From Sphingomonas echinoides ATCC 14820 (GTDB taxonomy: Bacteria > Pseudomonadota > Alphaproteobacteria > Sphingomonadales > Sphingomonadaceae): 64,000 nucleotides of DNA. Both the position numbers and the translations under genes were made by a program. Within the stretch, counting starts at the first letter, position 1. The number at the start of each line of letters is the position of its first letter. The stretch is from positions 977,256-1,041,255 of the forward strand of contig NZ_JH584235.1 in the NCBI RefSeq assembly GCF_000241465.1, in the 5' to 3' direction. Below are positions 19,418-27,639 of this stretch, one piece after another. Under the pieces are notes generated by a model. The model saw only the letters and a program-made list of their open reading frames with translations, searched no databases and was not told where the DNA came from.

Positions 19418-19723
19418 ATGCCGCAAGATACCAAGCTGATCGACGAGAAAGCGCTCGATAGCCTGTCGATAGCCCCCGGGAGCCCCGAGGAGAACGAACA
19501 GATTCACCATCCCCGTCAAAATGCGGGCCAGGACGAATCCATTGCCAAGCGACTCGAGCGCGACCCGACCAGCCCGGACGCGGTGCTGGACAGCGCGCTC
19601 GATGAATCGATGGACGCTTCGGATCCTCCCGCAACCACCAAGCCGGGCGATAACGGTCAGCCCCCCAAATCCTCCGGCTATGACCAGGACGCCGAGGCCG
19701 CGATCATCGCCGATCGCCGATAA
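19418..19723 (+). CDS. Small acidic protein with an ASDPPA motif
   Basis: A 101-residue, highly charged soluble protein without signal peptide or membrane segment, starting MPQDTKLIDEKALDSLSI. A clear Shine-Dalgarno AGGAG sits 7 bases before the ATG. The middle contains LDSALDESMDASDPPATTKP, and the rest is rich in Asp, Pro, Gln and Ser, suggesting intrinsic disorder. The same signature, LEESFPASDPPA, occurs in the tiny protein at 30310-30444. Function unknown. Confidence 0.72.
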   Translation: MPQDTKLIDEKALDSLSIAPGSPEENEQIHHPRQNAGQDESIAKRLERDPTSPDAVLDSALDESMDASDPPATTKPGDNGQPPKSSGYDQDAEAAIIADRR

Positions 19724-19933
19724 CATTGCGCGGCGGTGGCGCTAACCTCCGATTGTTGCGCCGCCGCCGCACTCGCCAGAATTTTCTATTAGTGCGATCC
19801 CTTCATCGCGTCTCTTGTTGCACCGCAGCAGAATCTATGGTCGCTTACTACTATTGGACGATCGGGCGTTAACCATGGGGTAAGCCACGAAGCGCATGAT
19901 CGCCCAACTGCACTTTGAGCGCGGGGTGATGTA
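19724..19933. other. Intergenic region with nothing evident
   Basis: About 210 bp, slightly more AT-rich than its neighbours. It should hold the promoter of the following gene; a candidate GGGGTGATGT Shine-Dalgarno precedes the ATG at 19934. I see no repeat or RNA gene. Confidence 0.4.
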
Positions 19934-20485
19934 ATGGGTTCTCGTATGAAACCGGCAAATGGTGCCATGACGTTGGCGGAAATGAAGGAGTTTGCTGGCT
20001 TTACGTCAGCAACGCAGCGTTATGTACGCCGCTCGCTCGACATTGGTCTTGACCGCGATGACGCCATGGCGCGCTGGTCGCGCGACGTGGTCGAGGCTGC
20101 GAGCATCCGCGCCCAGGTCCGCGTCTACACGCGCTTGCCCGATATTCGCGAAATGATCCCCGATGACAGTGGCCTCGATTCGGTCGAGCCGCTCTTCGCG
20201 CCGCTGTTGACGATTACAGCCTTCGATCTGGGCCAGGGGCGGTTGACGACCTTCTCTGCCTACCGCTTCCTGTACGAGCGTCTGGTCGGTGCCGAGATTC
20301 GCCCGTGGCTGCCTGCAGCATTCTGCGCCGCCGCCGCTCTGCCGCATCTGCACCCTGACCTGCGCCGCAAGTTGTTGCAGTCGATCAGTGAGGCGGCGGC
20401 GACAGCATCGGGCTGGTCGAACCGTCAGCCGGCCTTTTTCCCGAAATGGGTGGAAAAGGTCGATATCACCGCCCTGCCCAATTAA
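19934..20485 (+). CDS. Hypothetical protein
   Basis: A 183-residue soluble protein, start MGSRMKPANGAMTLAEMKEF, that I do not recognise. No signal peptide or membrane helix. The C-terminal half is helical with hydrophobic stretches (LPAAFCAAAALPHLHPDLRR) and ends PKWVEKVDITALPN. An internal ATG at 19946 is possible. It converges on bamB with a 48-bp gap. Its own neighbours do not suggest a function. Confidence 0.7.
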   Translation: MGSRMKPANGAMTLAEMKEFAGFTSATQRYVRRSLDIGLDRDDAMARWSRDVVEAASIRAQVRVYTRLPDIREMIPDDSGLDSVEPLFAPLLTITAFDLGQGRLTTFSAYRFLYERLVGAEIRPWLPAAFCAAAALPHLHPDLRRKLLQSISEAAATASGWSNRQPAFFPKWVEKVDITALPN

Positions 20486-20533
20486 TCCTGCCCAATTGAC
20501 CGTTGGCGCGGTCCAACCGGACCGCGCCGCACC

Positions 20534-21901
20534 TCACTTATACGCGGTGACCCGGCCCTTTTGATCGAGCACGTACAGCGTGTTGTTGGATACCACCGGC
20601 GGCAGCGTGAACGGGGCCTTGGACGCAATCACCGAGCCGACCTTGCCATTCTCGACCGAGGCCGAGACGATCTGACCGAGCGAGTTGGTCAGCACCAGCC
20701 GCCCGCCCGCCAGCACCGGACCGAACCAGGTAACCGGATTGGCCTTCTTGCTGTCCTTGATCGTGCCGTCCTTCTTGCGCTTCTCGCTCTTGAAATGCTG
20801 CAACTGGCTGATCCAGCGGACCTTGCCGGTCGCGCGCGCCAGACACACCAGACGGGCATCGTCGGTCACCAGGAACACCCATTCGCCCGCCACCCATGGC
20901 GTGGAGATGCCGGCGAAATTCTGTTCCCACATACGCTGACCCGAGACGATTTCGAGCGCGACCATGCGCCCGCCCTGCCCGACCGCGAACACGACACCGC
21001 GATCGATCACAGGATCGGCGTCGATGTCCGCCAGCGACGACACCGAAGTCGAGATGGTCGAACGCGACAGCGCGTCCTGCCAAAGCGTGCGGCCATTCTC
21101 ATAGCGATAGGCATTGAGCTCGCCCGACGAGAAGCCCGCCACCACGGTACCCTGGCTGACGGCCGGAGCGGCCACGCCGAACACGCCTTGCGTCTCGATC
21201 GATCCCGACTGTGTCCATACGACAGCGCCGTCAGCCTGCGACAAGGCGTACAACTGGTTGTCCTGGCTCAGAATATAGACTTGGCCATTGGCCACGGTCG
21301 GCGCGCCGCGGAGCGGGGCACCCGGCTTGACGCGCCACAGCACCTTGCCGGTCGCGGCTTCGAGCGCGACGACATCACCCAGGCCATCGGTCGCAAAGAC
21401 CTTGCCATCATCAAAGCTCACGCCGCCGCCAAAGCGTGCGCCGCGCGTCTTCTTGTCGATCTTGCCCTTATGCGTTTCGGCAATGTTGGTGGACCAAGCG
21501 GCGGCCCCGGTCGTCGACGAAAAGGCGTGAATCGTCGCGTCAACGTCGATTGCATAGAGGCGACCGTCAGCGACGACCGGTGCCGCGCCGAGCCGCTGAC
21601 GATTGCTGCCGCCGTCGATCGAGGCGCTCCACGCCCGCGACAAGGACGAGCCGAGGCTCAACTGGCCAAGCGACTTGGACGCGCTGCCTCCGGGCTGCGC
21701 CCAGCTGTCATTGGGGGCTGCGGGCGGCACCAGCACGTCGACACCGGCAATGGTCTTGTCGGCGAGAACGTCATGCTCGCCGGCCAAGATCGCGATGCGC
21801 TGCCCCAGCACCGGCGTCTTCTTCTTGCCCTTCATCGAGGCGCAGCCGCTGAGCGCGACAGCAGTCACGGCCACGACGAGAAAGCGGTTGGTCATCTTCA
21901 T
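20534..21901 (-). CDS. bamB: Outer membrane protein assembly factor BamB
   Basis: Lipoprotein subunit of the BAM complex that folds beta-barrel proteins into the outer membrane. The 455-residue precursor starts MKMTNRFLVVAVTAVALSGC, with lipobox LSGC. The mature protein is a PQQ-type beta-propeller; repeats are visible in WSTNIAETHKG, VVALEAATGKVLWRVKPG, LYALSQADGAVVWTQSGS and LVCLARATGKVRWISQLQ. It overlaps the upstream YfgM-like gene by 4 bp (ATGA). In many genomes der follows bamB; here a convergent unrelated gene does. An insert of charged residues (KSEKRKKDGTIKDSKKANP) near residue 375 is unusual for the E. coli protein but is plausible as a propeller loop. Confidence 0.95.
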   Translation of the reverse strand: MKMTNRFLVVAVTAVALSGCASMKGKKKTPVLGQRIAILAGEHDVLADKTIAGVDVLVPPAAPNDSWAQPGGSASKSLGQLSLGSSLSRAWSASIDGGSNRQRLGAAPVVADGRLYAIDVDATIHAFSSTTGAAAWSTNIAETHKGKIDKKTRGARFGGGVSFDDGKVFATDGLGDVVALEAATGKVLWRVKPGAPLRGAPTVANGQVYILSQDNQLYALSQADGAVVWTQSGSIETQGVFGVAAPAVSQGTVVAGFSSGELNAYRYENGRTLWQDALSRSTISTSVSSLADIDADPVIDRGVVFAVGQGGRMVALEIVSGQRMWEQNFAGISTPWVAGEWVFLVTDDARLVCLARATGKVRWISQLQHFKSEKRKKDGTIKDSKKANPVTWFGPVLAGGRLVLTNSLGQIVSASVENGKVGSVIASKAPFTLPPVVSNNTLYVLDQKGRVTAYK

Positions 21902-22599
21902 TGCGATTTCTGTTCCTTAGCCTCGGTGACGGCATCCACACCCAATACGCCCGCCATCTGAACCGCGCGTTGCCGCAGCGTCTCCTCCGTGGTCGGATCG
22001 CGCGCGATCTGACCGTACAGCACGCCCGCGAGATCCCGCCGATTCTGGCGGAGATAGGAAATCGCGACAAGCTCTCCGGCATTGCCGAACCAGGGATTAC
22101 CCTTGACCGCGATCCCGCGCAGCCGCGCGATGACGACGTCGGGCTTGAGCGAGTCAAATTCGGCAGTGGTCTGGCGGATCAACGCGACGTCGCGGAGCGG
22201 CTGGCCGATCGAGGTATCGCCAGCGACCTGCGCAAACTTCGCGGCGGCCCCGCGCAAATCCTGCTTCTGCAGCAGCAAATCGGCCTGGCTCATCAACGCC
22301 AGCGCGCGGTAGCCGCCGATATTGGAGGTCGCCAGCGTGGTCAGCTTGGCATTGGCCGAATCGATGCGGTTGCTGCCCATGTCTTCATAGGCCTTGGACA
22401 GCGCTTCGCCCTGATCGCCCGCGACCGATTGCTCATGCGATTGCCACAGCAACCACCCGCCAAAGCCAAGAAGCGCGAGCAACACGACGGCAATCGCGGC
22501 GATGCCGTAGCGCCGCGCGGCCTTGGCCAGTTGATCGCGACGCAGTTCCTCGTCGACTTCACGCAGGAATGCGGCATCGGTATTCGGCGGCACAGCCAA
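21898..22599 (-). CDS. Tetratricopeptide-like membrane-anchored protein (YfgM-like)
   Basis: A 233-residue protein with a cytoplasmic N-terminus, one transmembrane helix (IAAIAVVLLALLGFGGWLLW, about residues 33-52), and a periplasmic helical-repeat domain with TPR-like pairs. This is the arrangement of E. coli YfgM, encoded immediately upstream of bamB and linked to envelope chaperones. It overlaps bamB by 4 bp. The C-terminus is EAKEQKSQ. It probably assists outer-membrane or periplasmic folding; direct evidence is the architecture and synteny only. Confidence 0.88.
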   Translation of the reverse strand: MAVPPNTDAAFLREVDEELRRDQLAKAARRYGIAAIAVVLLALLGFGGWLLWQSHEQSVAGDQGEALSKAYEDMGSNRIDSANAKLTTLATSNIGGYRALALMSQADLLLQKQDLRGAAAKFAQVAGDTSIGQPLRDVALIRQTTAEFDSLKPDVVIARLRGIAVKGNPWFGNAGELVAISYLRQNRRDLAGVLYGQIARDPTTEETLRQRAVQMAGVLGVDAVTEAKEQKSQ

Positions 22600-22700
22600 G
22601 GGGGAAACTCCATCGGATCAGGGCGGGGAGGCGCGGACCTTAGCCGCGCCGGAAGACAAACAAAAGCGCTCAAAAAATCGGGCGGAACTCCTAAGCGGCG

Positions 22701-23561
22701 TCAGTCCTTCGGGGCATAGATCTGCTCGGCACCAGGGAAGGCGCGCGACCGGACATCCGCCGCATAGGTTTCAACCGCGGCGGAAATACGGCCTGCAAGG
22801 TCATCGAATTTCTTGACGAAGCGGGCTGTGCGATCGAACAGGCCGAGCATATCCTCCGCCACCAGCACTTGCCCGTCACACTGCGCCGAGGCACCGATGC
22901 CGATCGTGGGACAGGCCACCGCATGGGTGATGGCGATCGCGATTGGCTCGACCACCCCCTCGATCACGATCGCAAACGCCCCAGCTTCCGCGACGGCACC
23001 GGCATCGGCAACGATCTTGTCCGCCTCGGCCTTGCTGCGCCCGCGCGCGCCATAGCCGCCAAGCGTATTGACCGCCTGCGGCGTGAGCCCGACATGGCCC
23101 ATAACGGGAATACCGCGTTCGGAGAGGAATTTGACGGTGGGGGCCATCGCCTGCCCGCCTTCAAGCTTCACCGCCGCCGCGCCGGTCTGCTTGAGCAGAT
23201 ACGCAGCACTTTCAAACGCCTTTTCGGGCGAGGCCTCGTAGCTGCCGAACGGCATGTCGACCACCACCACCGCATGATAGCTGCCGCGCACCACCGCCGC
23301 GCCGTGCGCCGCCATCATCTCGAGCGTGACCGGCACGGTGGACGGCAGCCCATAGACCACCTGCCCCAGACTATCCCCCACCAGCAGCATGTCGCAGTGC
23401 GGATCGAGCAATTGCGCGGTGCGCACGGTGTAGGCGGTCAGCATCACCAGCGGCTCGCCGCCTTTACGCGCGCGGATCGACGGCACCGTCAGGCGCTTCA
23501 TCGGTGCGGGCGTGGAGGTGGCGCGACTGGTGGCGGTGTCGATGGTGAAGGTCGTGGACAT
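22701..23561 (-). CDS. panB: 3-methyl-2-oxobutanoate hydroxymethyltransferase
   Basis: First step of pantothenate synthesis: transfers a hydroxymethyl group from methylene-THF to alpha-ketoisovalerate. The 286-residue protein has the conserved stretches [33 protein letters not shown] (magnesium and substrate site), [22 protein letters not shown] and [11 protein letters not shown]. The N-terminal 25 residues are a short Ser/Thr-rich extension. The gene precedes the YfgM-like/bamB pair by about 100 bp on the same strand, so it may be the head of that transcript. Neither panC nor panD is nearby. Confidence 0.96.
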   Translation of the reverse strand: MSTTFTIDTATSRATSTPAPMKRLTVPSIRARKGGEPLVMLTAYTVRTAQLLDPHCDMLLVGDSLGQVVYGLPSTVPVTLEMMAAHGAAVVRGSYHAVVVVDMPFGSYEASPEKAFESAAYLLKQTGAAAVKLEGGQAMAPTVKFLSERGIPVMGHVGLTPQAVNTLGGYGARGRSKAEADKIVADAGAVAEAGAFAIVIEGVVEPIAIAITHAVACPTIGIGASAQCDGQVLVAEDMLGLFDRTARFVKKFDDLAGRISAAVETYAADVRSRAFPGAEQIYAPKD

Positions 23562-23627
23562 GGACGCAACGACTAGCGCCTCCCGTAGCCGGACGCCAGC
23601 GTAGCAATGGTCAGATGCAAATTTCCA

Positions 23628-23655
23628 TTGACTCCATGTTATATATTTCTAACAT
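23628..23655 (+). promoter_or_regulatory. Candidate promoter with overlapping inverted repeat
   Basis: TTGACT (23628-23633) and TAACAT (23650-23655) are spaced by 16 bp and could be -35 and -10. The -10 is also the right arm of an inverted repeat ATGTTA (23636-23641), 8-bp spacer, TAACAT (23650-23655). The AT-rich spacer stands out. It precedes a membrane protein/XRE regulator pair, so a self-regulating operator is likely. Confidence 0.55.
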
Positions 23656-23686
23656 TAAGTCTCCTTATTAGAACATGGAGATCGAG

Positions 23687-24106
23687 ATGCCCTTCAGAGA
23701 AAAGATCGCCTGGCTTTCCGCAGGCGGCATCCTCGTCGCCTTTGGGCCGTATTTTGCGCTGGTGGCGATGCGCCAACCGATCACCGCGCTCGGCCCAGCG
23801 ACGGCAACGGGCTTTCTGGCGGCGATAGTGACGCTGGTGGCGGTGATTACGGTCGCGAGCATTATCGTCGCATTGACCAACCTGCGCGACGCGCAGCAGC
23901 CGAGCGACGAACGCGACCGCGCGATTTCCAGGCGTGCCCTAGCGTTCGCTTATCCCGTGTTGCTGACGGCCTTGTTCGCCGCACTGGCAACGCTGTTCCT
24001 GGGTGCAGGCGAATCGGTGCTGGTCAACGCGGTGCTCGGCGCAATCGTGCTCGGCGAGCTCACCCGCTGCGGTGTCGAGATTCTCGGCTATCGGGCGCGG
24101 GCCTGA
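23687..24106 (+). CDS. Four-helix membrane protein paired with an XRE regulator
   Basis: A 139-residue protein starting MPFREKIAWLSAGGILVAFG with four hydrophobic segments (IAWLSAGGILVAFGPYFALV; ATGFLAAIVTLVAVITVASI; FAYPVLLTALFAALATLFLG; VLGAIVLGELTRCGVEILG) and a charged loop containing DERDRAISRRA. An ATG at 23675 would extend it by four residues. The gene is followed 5 bp later by a small XRE regulator on the same strand. This pairing of a DUF2178-like membrane protein and a Cro/C1-type regulator is common, with unknown function. Confidence 0.75.
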   Translation: MPFREKIAWLSAGGILVAFGPYFALVAMRQPITALGPATATGFLAAIVTLVAVITVASIIVALTNLRDAQQPSDERDRAISRRALAFAYPVLLTALFAALATLFLGAGESVLVNAVLGAIVLGELTRCGVEILGYRARA

Positions 24107-24111
24107 ACATC

Positions 24112-24321
24112 GTGTCCGCCCGCATCACCAATCATATTCGCTTGCTGCGCTTCATGGCCGGGGAAATGACGCAGGCCGAACTGGGCGAAAAGATCGGCCT
24201 GACCCGGCAGACCGTCGCCGCGATCGAGGCCGGCAAATATTCGCCGACGCTCGAAGCTGCATTCCGCATTGCCCAGGTATTCGGGAAGCCTCTGGACGAG
24301 GTGTTCCAATGGGAGGGGTGA
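24112..24321 (+). CDS. Small XRE/Cro-type helix-turn-helix regulator
   Basis: A 69-residue DNA-binding protein consisting of a single HTH: NHIRLLRFMAGEMTQAELGE then KIGLTRQTVAAIEAGKYSPT and LEAAFRIAQVFGKPLDEVFQ. This is the compact YgzD/YozG type, lacking an additional ligand domain. It starts with GTG at 24112, five bases after the membrane protein stop. It probably regulates its own operon through the inverted repeat at 23636-23655. Confidence 0.88.
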   Translation: MSARITNHIRLLRFMAGEMTQAELGEKIGLTRQTVAAIEAGKYSPTLEAAFRIAQVFGKPLDEVFQWEG

Positions 24322-24327
24322 CGGCCC

Positions 24328-24609
24328 CTATTCGACCGTGACGCCCTTCCAGAAGGCGAAGCGGTCCTTGATCTCGGCGGCCTTGGGCTTGGGGTCGGGA
24401 TAGAACCACGCCGCATCGGCATTGCGCTTGCCGTCGACGACCAGCGACTTGTAGCTCGCCTCACCTTTCCACGGACAGATGGAGTGCGTCGCGCTGGCTT
24501 CGAAATAATCGGCGACGATGCTGTCGGCGGGGAAATAATGGTTGCCCTCGACCACAACGGTATCCTCGGACTGGGCGATCACAGCCCCGTTCCAGCGTGC
24601 AGTCGGCAT
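24328..24609 (-). CDS. DUF427 domain protein
   Basis: A 93-residue soluble protein that matches the DUF427 family throughout: RWNGAVIAQSEDTVVVEGNH, YFPADSI, CPWKGEASYKSLVVDG and AWFYPDPKP. The family adopts a beta-tent fold and its function is unknown. It ends 6 bp from the convergent XRE gene stop, and starts 13 bp after the stop of the ArsC-like gene on the same strand, so those two are probably an operon. Confidence 0.9.
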   Translation of the reverse strand: MPTARWNGAVIAQSEDTVVVEGNHYFPADSIVADYFEASATHSICPWKGEASYKSLVVDGKRNADAAWFYPDPKPKAAEIKDRFAFWKGVTVE

Positions 24610-24622
24610 GGCAGTCGCTCCT

Positions 24623-24985
24623 TTAAGGCTTCAGAACCGCTAGATAGGTATCGGGCTTGAACCCCGCCAGCAGCACGCCGTCCTTTTCGGGGGCGGATTC
24701 GAAAATCGGACGTTTGATCGCCGAGGGCTTGGCGAGCATGATCGCAATCGCCTTCTCGGCATCGAGATCGGTCTTGTCACCCTCGGGCAGCGCACGGAAG
24801 GTCTGGCCGGCGCGGTTGAGCACCACCTCCCACCCGAGCCGATCGACCCAGCGGCGCAGCGCCACCTCATCGACGCCCTGCTTCTTATAATCGTGAAAAG
24901 CATAGTCCACGCCGTGCTCGGCGAGCCAGGTGCGCGCCTTCTTGACCGTGTCGCAATTCGGGATTCCATAGACGGTGGCGGGCAT
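24623..24985 (-). CDS. ArsC-family reductase (YffB/Spx-like thioredoxin fold)
   Basis: A 120-residue protein with the ArsC/Spx opening VYGIPNCDTVKKARTWLAEH; the single cysteine at position 11 lies in the CDTVKKA motif. The pattern KRPIFE near residue 92 is also typical. It lacks a second active-site cysteine, as in YffB, which uses glutathione. It may reduce arsenate or an unknown thiol-linked substrate; no arsenic-resistance genes are adjacent, so a general redox role is more likely. Start MPATVYGIPN is clear. Confidence 0.88.
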   Translation of the reverse strand: MPATVYGIPNCDTVKKARTWLAEHGVDYAFHDYKKQGVDEVALRRWVDRLGWEVVLNRAGQTFRALPEGDKTDLDAEKAIAIMLAKPSAIKRPIFESAPEKDGVLLAGFKPDTYLAVLKP

Positions 24986-25272
24986 GATGGTCTCGTCGCT
25001 TGTTGTGATCGGTGCCGCGCTCTTAGCGAGGGACGGCGCGCAATGCAGCCGGTTTTGGCGGGGGTGCGTCGCGGAAGGTTGGGGGAAAGTTAGGGGTAAA
25101 ACGGTTCGACGTGCCGCATTGTTTCACGCGGCGGGGCAAGCAAGGTCCGGACTGTCAAAGAGCAGATTTCGTATAGCATTAGGTGGGTTTTGTAGGATAG
25201 AATATGGCCAAGCATCTTTCTCTGTAGTCATTCCGGGCATCGATTCCCGCTCCCTGCAATCGAACCCTTTCA
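24986..25272. other. Intergenic region with nothing evident
   Basis: About 285 bp upstream of both the ArsC-like gene (minus) and the phosphoesterase gene (plus). I see no clear palindrome, RNA gene or additional coding frame. Confidence 0.4.
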
Positions 25273-26169
25273 ATGATGGTGGCTGCGATGGTGCAACGGA
25301 AGTACAAGTTCGTCGCTGTCGCTCTCGCTTTATGCACGGGTATCTTCGCCACCGGCTGCGTTGGCCTGCATAACGCCTTGTCCGTCCCGGTAGAGCGAAC
25401 GACGATTGTCGAACTCGATAGCTGGCCGAAGAACGCCAAGCCCATACGGATCGCGCTACTGTCCGACATCCACGTCGGCAACCTCGTCATGCGCCCCGAG
25501 CGTTTGCGCAGCATCGTCGATGCGGTGAACGCGGCGCGACCCGATATCGTGCTTCTCGCGGGCGACTTCGTGATTGGCGAACGCCGCGAAGGCACCGCGA
25601 CACGGGCACGGGATCTGGCACCCCTAGCGGGGCTTCATCCGCCGGGCGGCGTGTTCGCAGTCCTTGGCAATCATGACCATTGGACCGATGCCGGGGCCAT
25701 TCAAGCACGTCTCACCCATGCCGGTGTCCGCGTCCTGGAAAATGACGCGGTCAGGCGGGGCGCGATTACCATCGTCGGCATCGGTGACCGGTTTTCGGGG
25801 CATGATGATATCGCCCGTTCGTGGCAGCGCGCGGCCTCGCTTGGGGGCATCGCCGTCGCTTTCACCCACTCCCCGGACGTGGTGCCCGATCTGCCGAAAA
25901 CGATGCCTGTCCTGTTCGCGGGGCATACGCATTGCGGGCAGGTTGTTGCTCCCTGGATCGGCCCGATCGGCCGGTACTCGCGCTGGCACCGGCTCTATGA
26001 TCCGAAATATCGTTGTGGCCGGGTCGATGAGCCCGGTCGCGTGACGATCGTGACAGGCGGCGTCGGCTCCGGAACCCTTCCCATGCGATTCAATGCGATG
26101 CCCGATTGGTGGCTGATCGAGTTGCGGGCGCGCGCGCCACGCGCATCCAACACGCCGACGGACACCTAA
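25273..26169 (+). CDS. Metallophosphoesterase lipoprotein
   Basis: A 298-residue predicted phosphoesterase of the calcineurin superfamily. The signal peptide YKFVAVALALCTGIFATGC carries a lipobox TGC. The dinuclear metal site is visible: LLSDIHVGN (D, H), LLAGDFV (D), VLGNHDHW (N, H), FTHSP (H) and AGHTHCGQ (H, H). The fold and length match the YaeI/YkuE-like exported phosphoesterases. The ATG at 25273 is used; in-frame ATGs at 25276 and 25288 are possible. Substrate unknown; YkuE relatives bind the membrane and may act on lipid-linked phosphates. Confidence 0.92.
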   Translation: MMVAAMVQRKYKFVAVALALCTGIFATGCVGLHNALSVPVERTTIVELDSWPKNAKPIRIALLSDIHVGNLVMRPERLRSIVDAVNAARPDIVLLAGDFVIGERREGTATRARDLAPLAGLHPPGGVFAVLGNHDHWTDAGAIQARLTHAGVRVLENDAVRRGAITIVGIGDRFSGHDDIARSWQRAASLGGIAVAFTHSPDVVPDLPKTMPVLFAGHTHCGQVVAPWIGPIGRYSRWHRLYDPKYRCGRVDEPGRVTIVTGGVGSGTLPMRFNAMPDWWLIELRARAPRASNTPTDT

Positions 26170-26173
26170 TCGC

Positions 26174-26605
26174 TTACTCCCCGCCCGCATCCGCCAGAAA
26201 CCGCCCCAGCACCACGACATCCTGCCGTGCCAGCCCGAGCGCTTCGTAGAAGCCGAGTGCGGCGGTGTTGTCGCCTCTCACCATCAATTGCAGCTTTGGC
26301 GCGCCACACTCCCGCAGCCAGCGTTCCGCCGCCGCCATCAGCGCGCGACCGAGGCCGGAGCGGCGTGCCTCAGAGGCAACCGCGAGATAATAGACCCAGC
26401 CGCGATGTCCGTCGAAGCCGACCATCACGCTGCCGGTGACTCCGCCGTCCCCGCGCGCGACCAGCACCGTCGACGCAGCACCGCCAAGCGCGAGCGCGAA
26501 GTCGGTCGCGGGGTCGTTCCACGGGCGGGTGAGGCCGCACGCGTGCCACAAGGCGATCACGGCGGAGGCATCGGCGGCGGTGGCGAGTTCGATTTCGGGT
26601 GTCAT
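26174..26605 (-). CDS. GNAT family acetyltransferase
   Basis: A 143-residue N-acetyltransferase of the YpeA type. Features: ELATAADASAVIALWHACGL at the start, VYYLAVASEARRSGLGRALM (the acetyl-CoA-binding Q/RxxGxG/A loop is RRSGLG), then APKLQLMVRGDNTAALGFYE. The ATG at 26605 (MTPEIELAT) is chosen over an upstream one in frame because family homology begins there. Acceptor substrate unknown. It converges with the phosphoesterase gene. Confidence 0.9.
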   Translation of the reverse strand: MTPEIELATAADASAVIALWHACGLTRPWNDPATDFALALGGAASTVLVARGDGGVTGSVMVGFDGHRGWVYYLAVASEARRSGLGRALMAAAERWLRECGAPKLQLMVRGDNTAALGFYEALGLARQDVVVLGRFLADAGGE

Positions 26606-26670
26606 TGGGCCTGTCATGCGTTGTGCTGGCGCTGCGTCAAGCATTCCGCCGTGGCGGGCGCTGAGAGAGG

Positions 26671-26845
26671 TGCTTCGACAAGCTCAGCACGAACGGGTGG
26701 AAGGGGCGGCGCGAACGGCTGGGCGCAATCCTCCATGCCTGGCATCGCCCCCTCCCCGTTCGCCCTGAGCCTGTCGAAGGGCCTTTGCCACCCGCGCAGA
26801 CCGTCCTTATGGCTGGCGGTGCTTCGAGACGCTCAGCACGAACGG
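26671..26845. repeat. Three copies of a 26-bp REP-like repeat
   Basis: TGCTTCGACAAGCTCAGCAC plus GAACGG at 26671-26696; a close copy at 26820-26845 (TGCTTCGAGACGCTCAGCAC plus GAACGG); and an inverted, diverged copy at about 26756-26783 (CGTTCGCCCTGAGCCTGTCG plus AAGGGC). Such extragenic palindromic units are common in sphingomonads. The surrounding 26606-26865 holds no other feature. Confidence 0.75.
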
Positions 26846-26865
26846 AGGAAGGGAGACAGCCCTCC

Positions 26866-27639
26866 TCACCCCGCCCGGCGCACCACATCGATGATCGGCC
26901 CTTGCGCCCCCGCCAGCACGCGCGCTTCGATCCCGTAAGCCGCGCGCAGCACGGCAGGCGTCAGCGCGTCGACGGGCGCGCCGTCGGCGAGCACCGCGCC
27001 CGCCGCCAGCACCACCACGCGGTCGGCGAGGCGCAGCGCCATCGTCAGATCGTGCAGCGTCACCACCACCCCGGCCCCGGCCAGCGCCATAACGCGGAAC
27101 AAGCCGGCCACATCAAGCTGATGCGCTGGGTCGAGCCCCGAGAGCGGCTCATCGGCCAGCAACCATTCGGGCTCCCCGGCCAGCGCGCGGGCGATTAGGA
27201 CGCGGGCGCGTTCGCCGCCCGACAGGCTCGTCACCACGCGGCCCGCAAATTCGCTGACCCCGGCCAGCTCCATCGCCTGCGTCACCGCCGCCGCATCGGC
27301 GCTGCCGCCGCCACGCGCGCCGAGGAACGGAATGCGCCCGAGGCCAACCAACGTCCGCGCATCGACCGCCCAGGCGATTTCCGGCGTCTGCGGCAGAAAG
27401 GCGAGCCGCTGGGCAAGCGCGCGCGGCGGCATGGCGGTGACCGGCTGGCCGTCGAGATGCGCCGCCCCGCTATCGGGCGTGCGCAGCGCGGCGAGGCAAG
27501 CAAGCAAGGTCGATTTGCCCGCGCCATTGGGCCCGACGATCGCGGTCACCTGTCCGGCCGCGAGCGTCAGGTCGATGCCCGCCAGCACGCTGCGCCCGCC
27601 CAGCGTCACGCGCACATCCTGGCACGACAGCACGCTCAT
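26866..27639 (-). CDS. ABC importer ATP-binding protein (BtuD/HmuV type)
   Basis: ATPase of a type II importer for cobalamin, haem or iron-siderophore, 257 residues. Walker A is GPNGAGKST (about residue 36), the signature LSGGERARVLIARAL (about 139), Walker B EWLLADEPLSGLDPAH, H-loop VVTLHDLT. It overlaps the permease gene by 4 bp. The operon order, binding protein then permease then ATPase, is complete but lacks a TonB receptor. The cargo cannot be told; cobalamin would suit the nearby MetH-dependent methionine synthesis. Confidence 0.93.
   Translation of the reverse strand: MSVLSCQDVRVTLGGRSVLAGIDLTLAAGQVTAIVGPNGAGKSTLLACLAALRTPDSGAAHLDGQPVTAMPPRALAQRLAFLPQTPEIAWAVDARTLVGLGRIPFLGARGGGSADAAAVTQAMELAGVSEFAGRVVTSLSGGERARVLIARALAGEPEWLLADEPLSGLDPAHQLDVAGLFRVMALAGAGVVVTLHDLTMALRLADRVVVLAAGAVLADGAPVDALTPAVLRAAYGIEARVLAGAQGPIIDVVRRAG

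Noticed and set aside
26606..26865. CRISPR array from the repeated 26-bp unit
   Set aside because: Only three copies, one inverted, with spacers of different length, and no cas genes.
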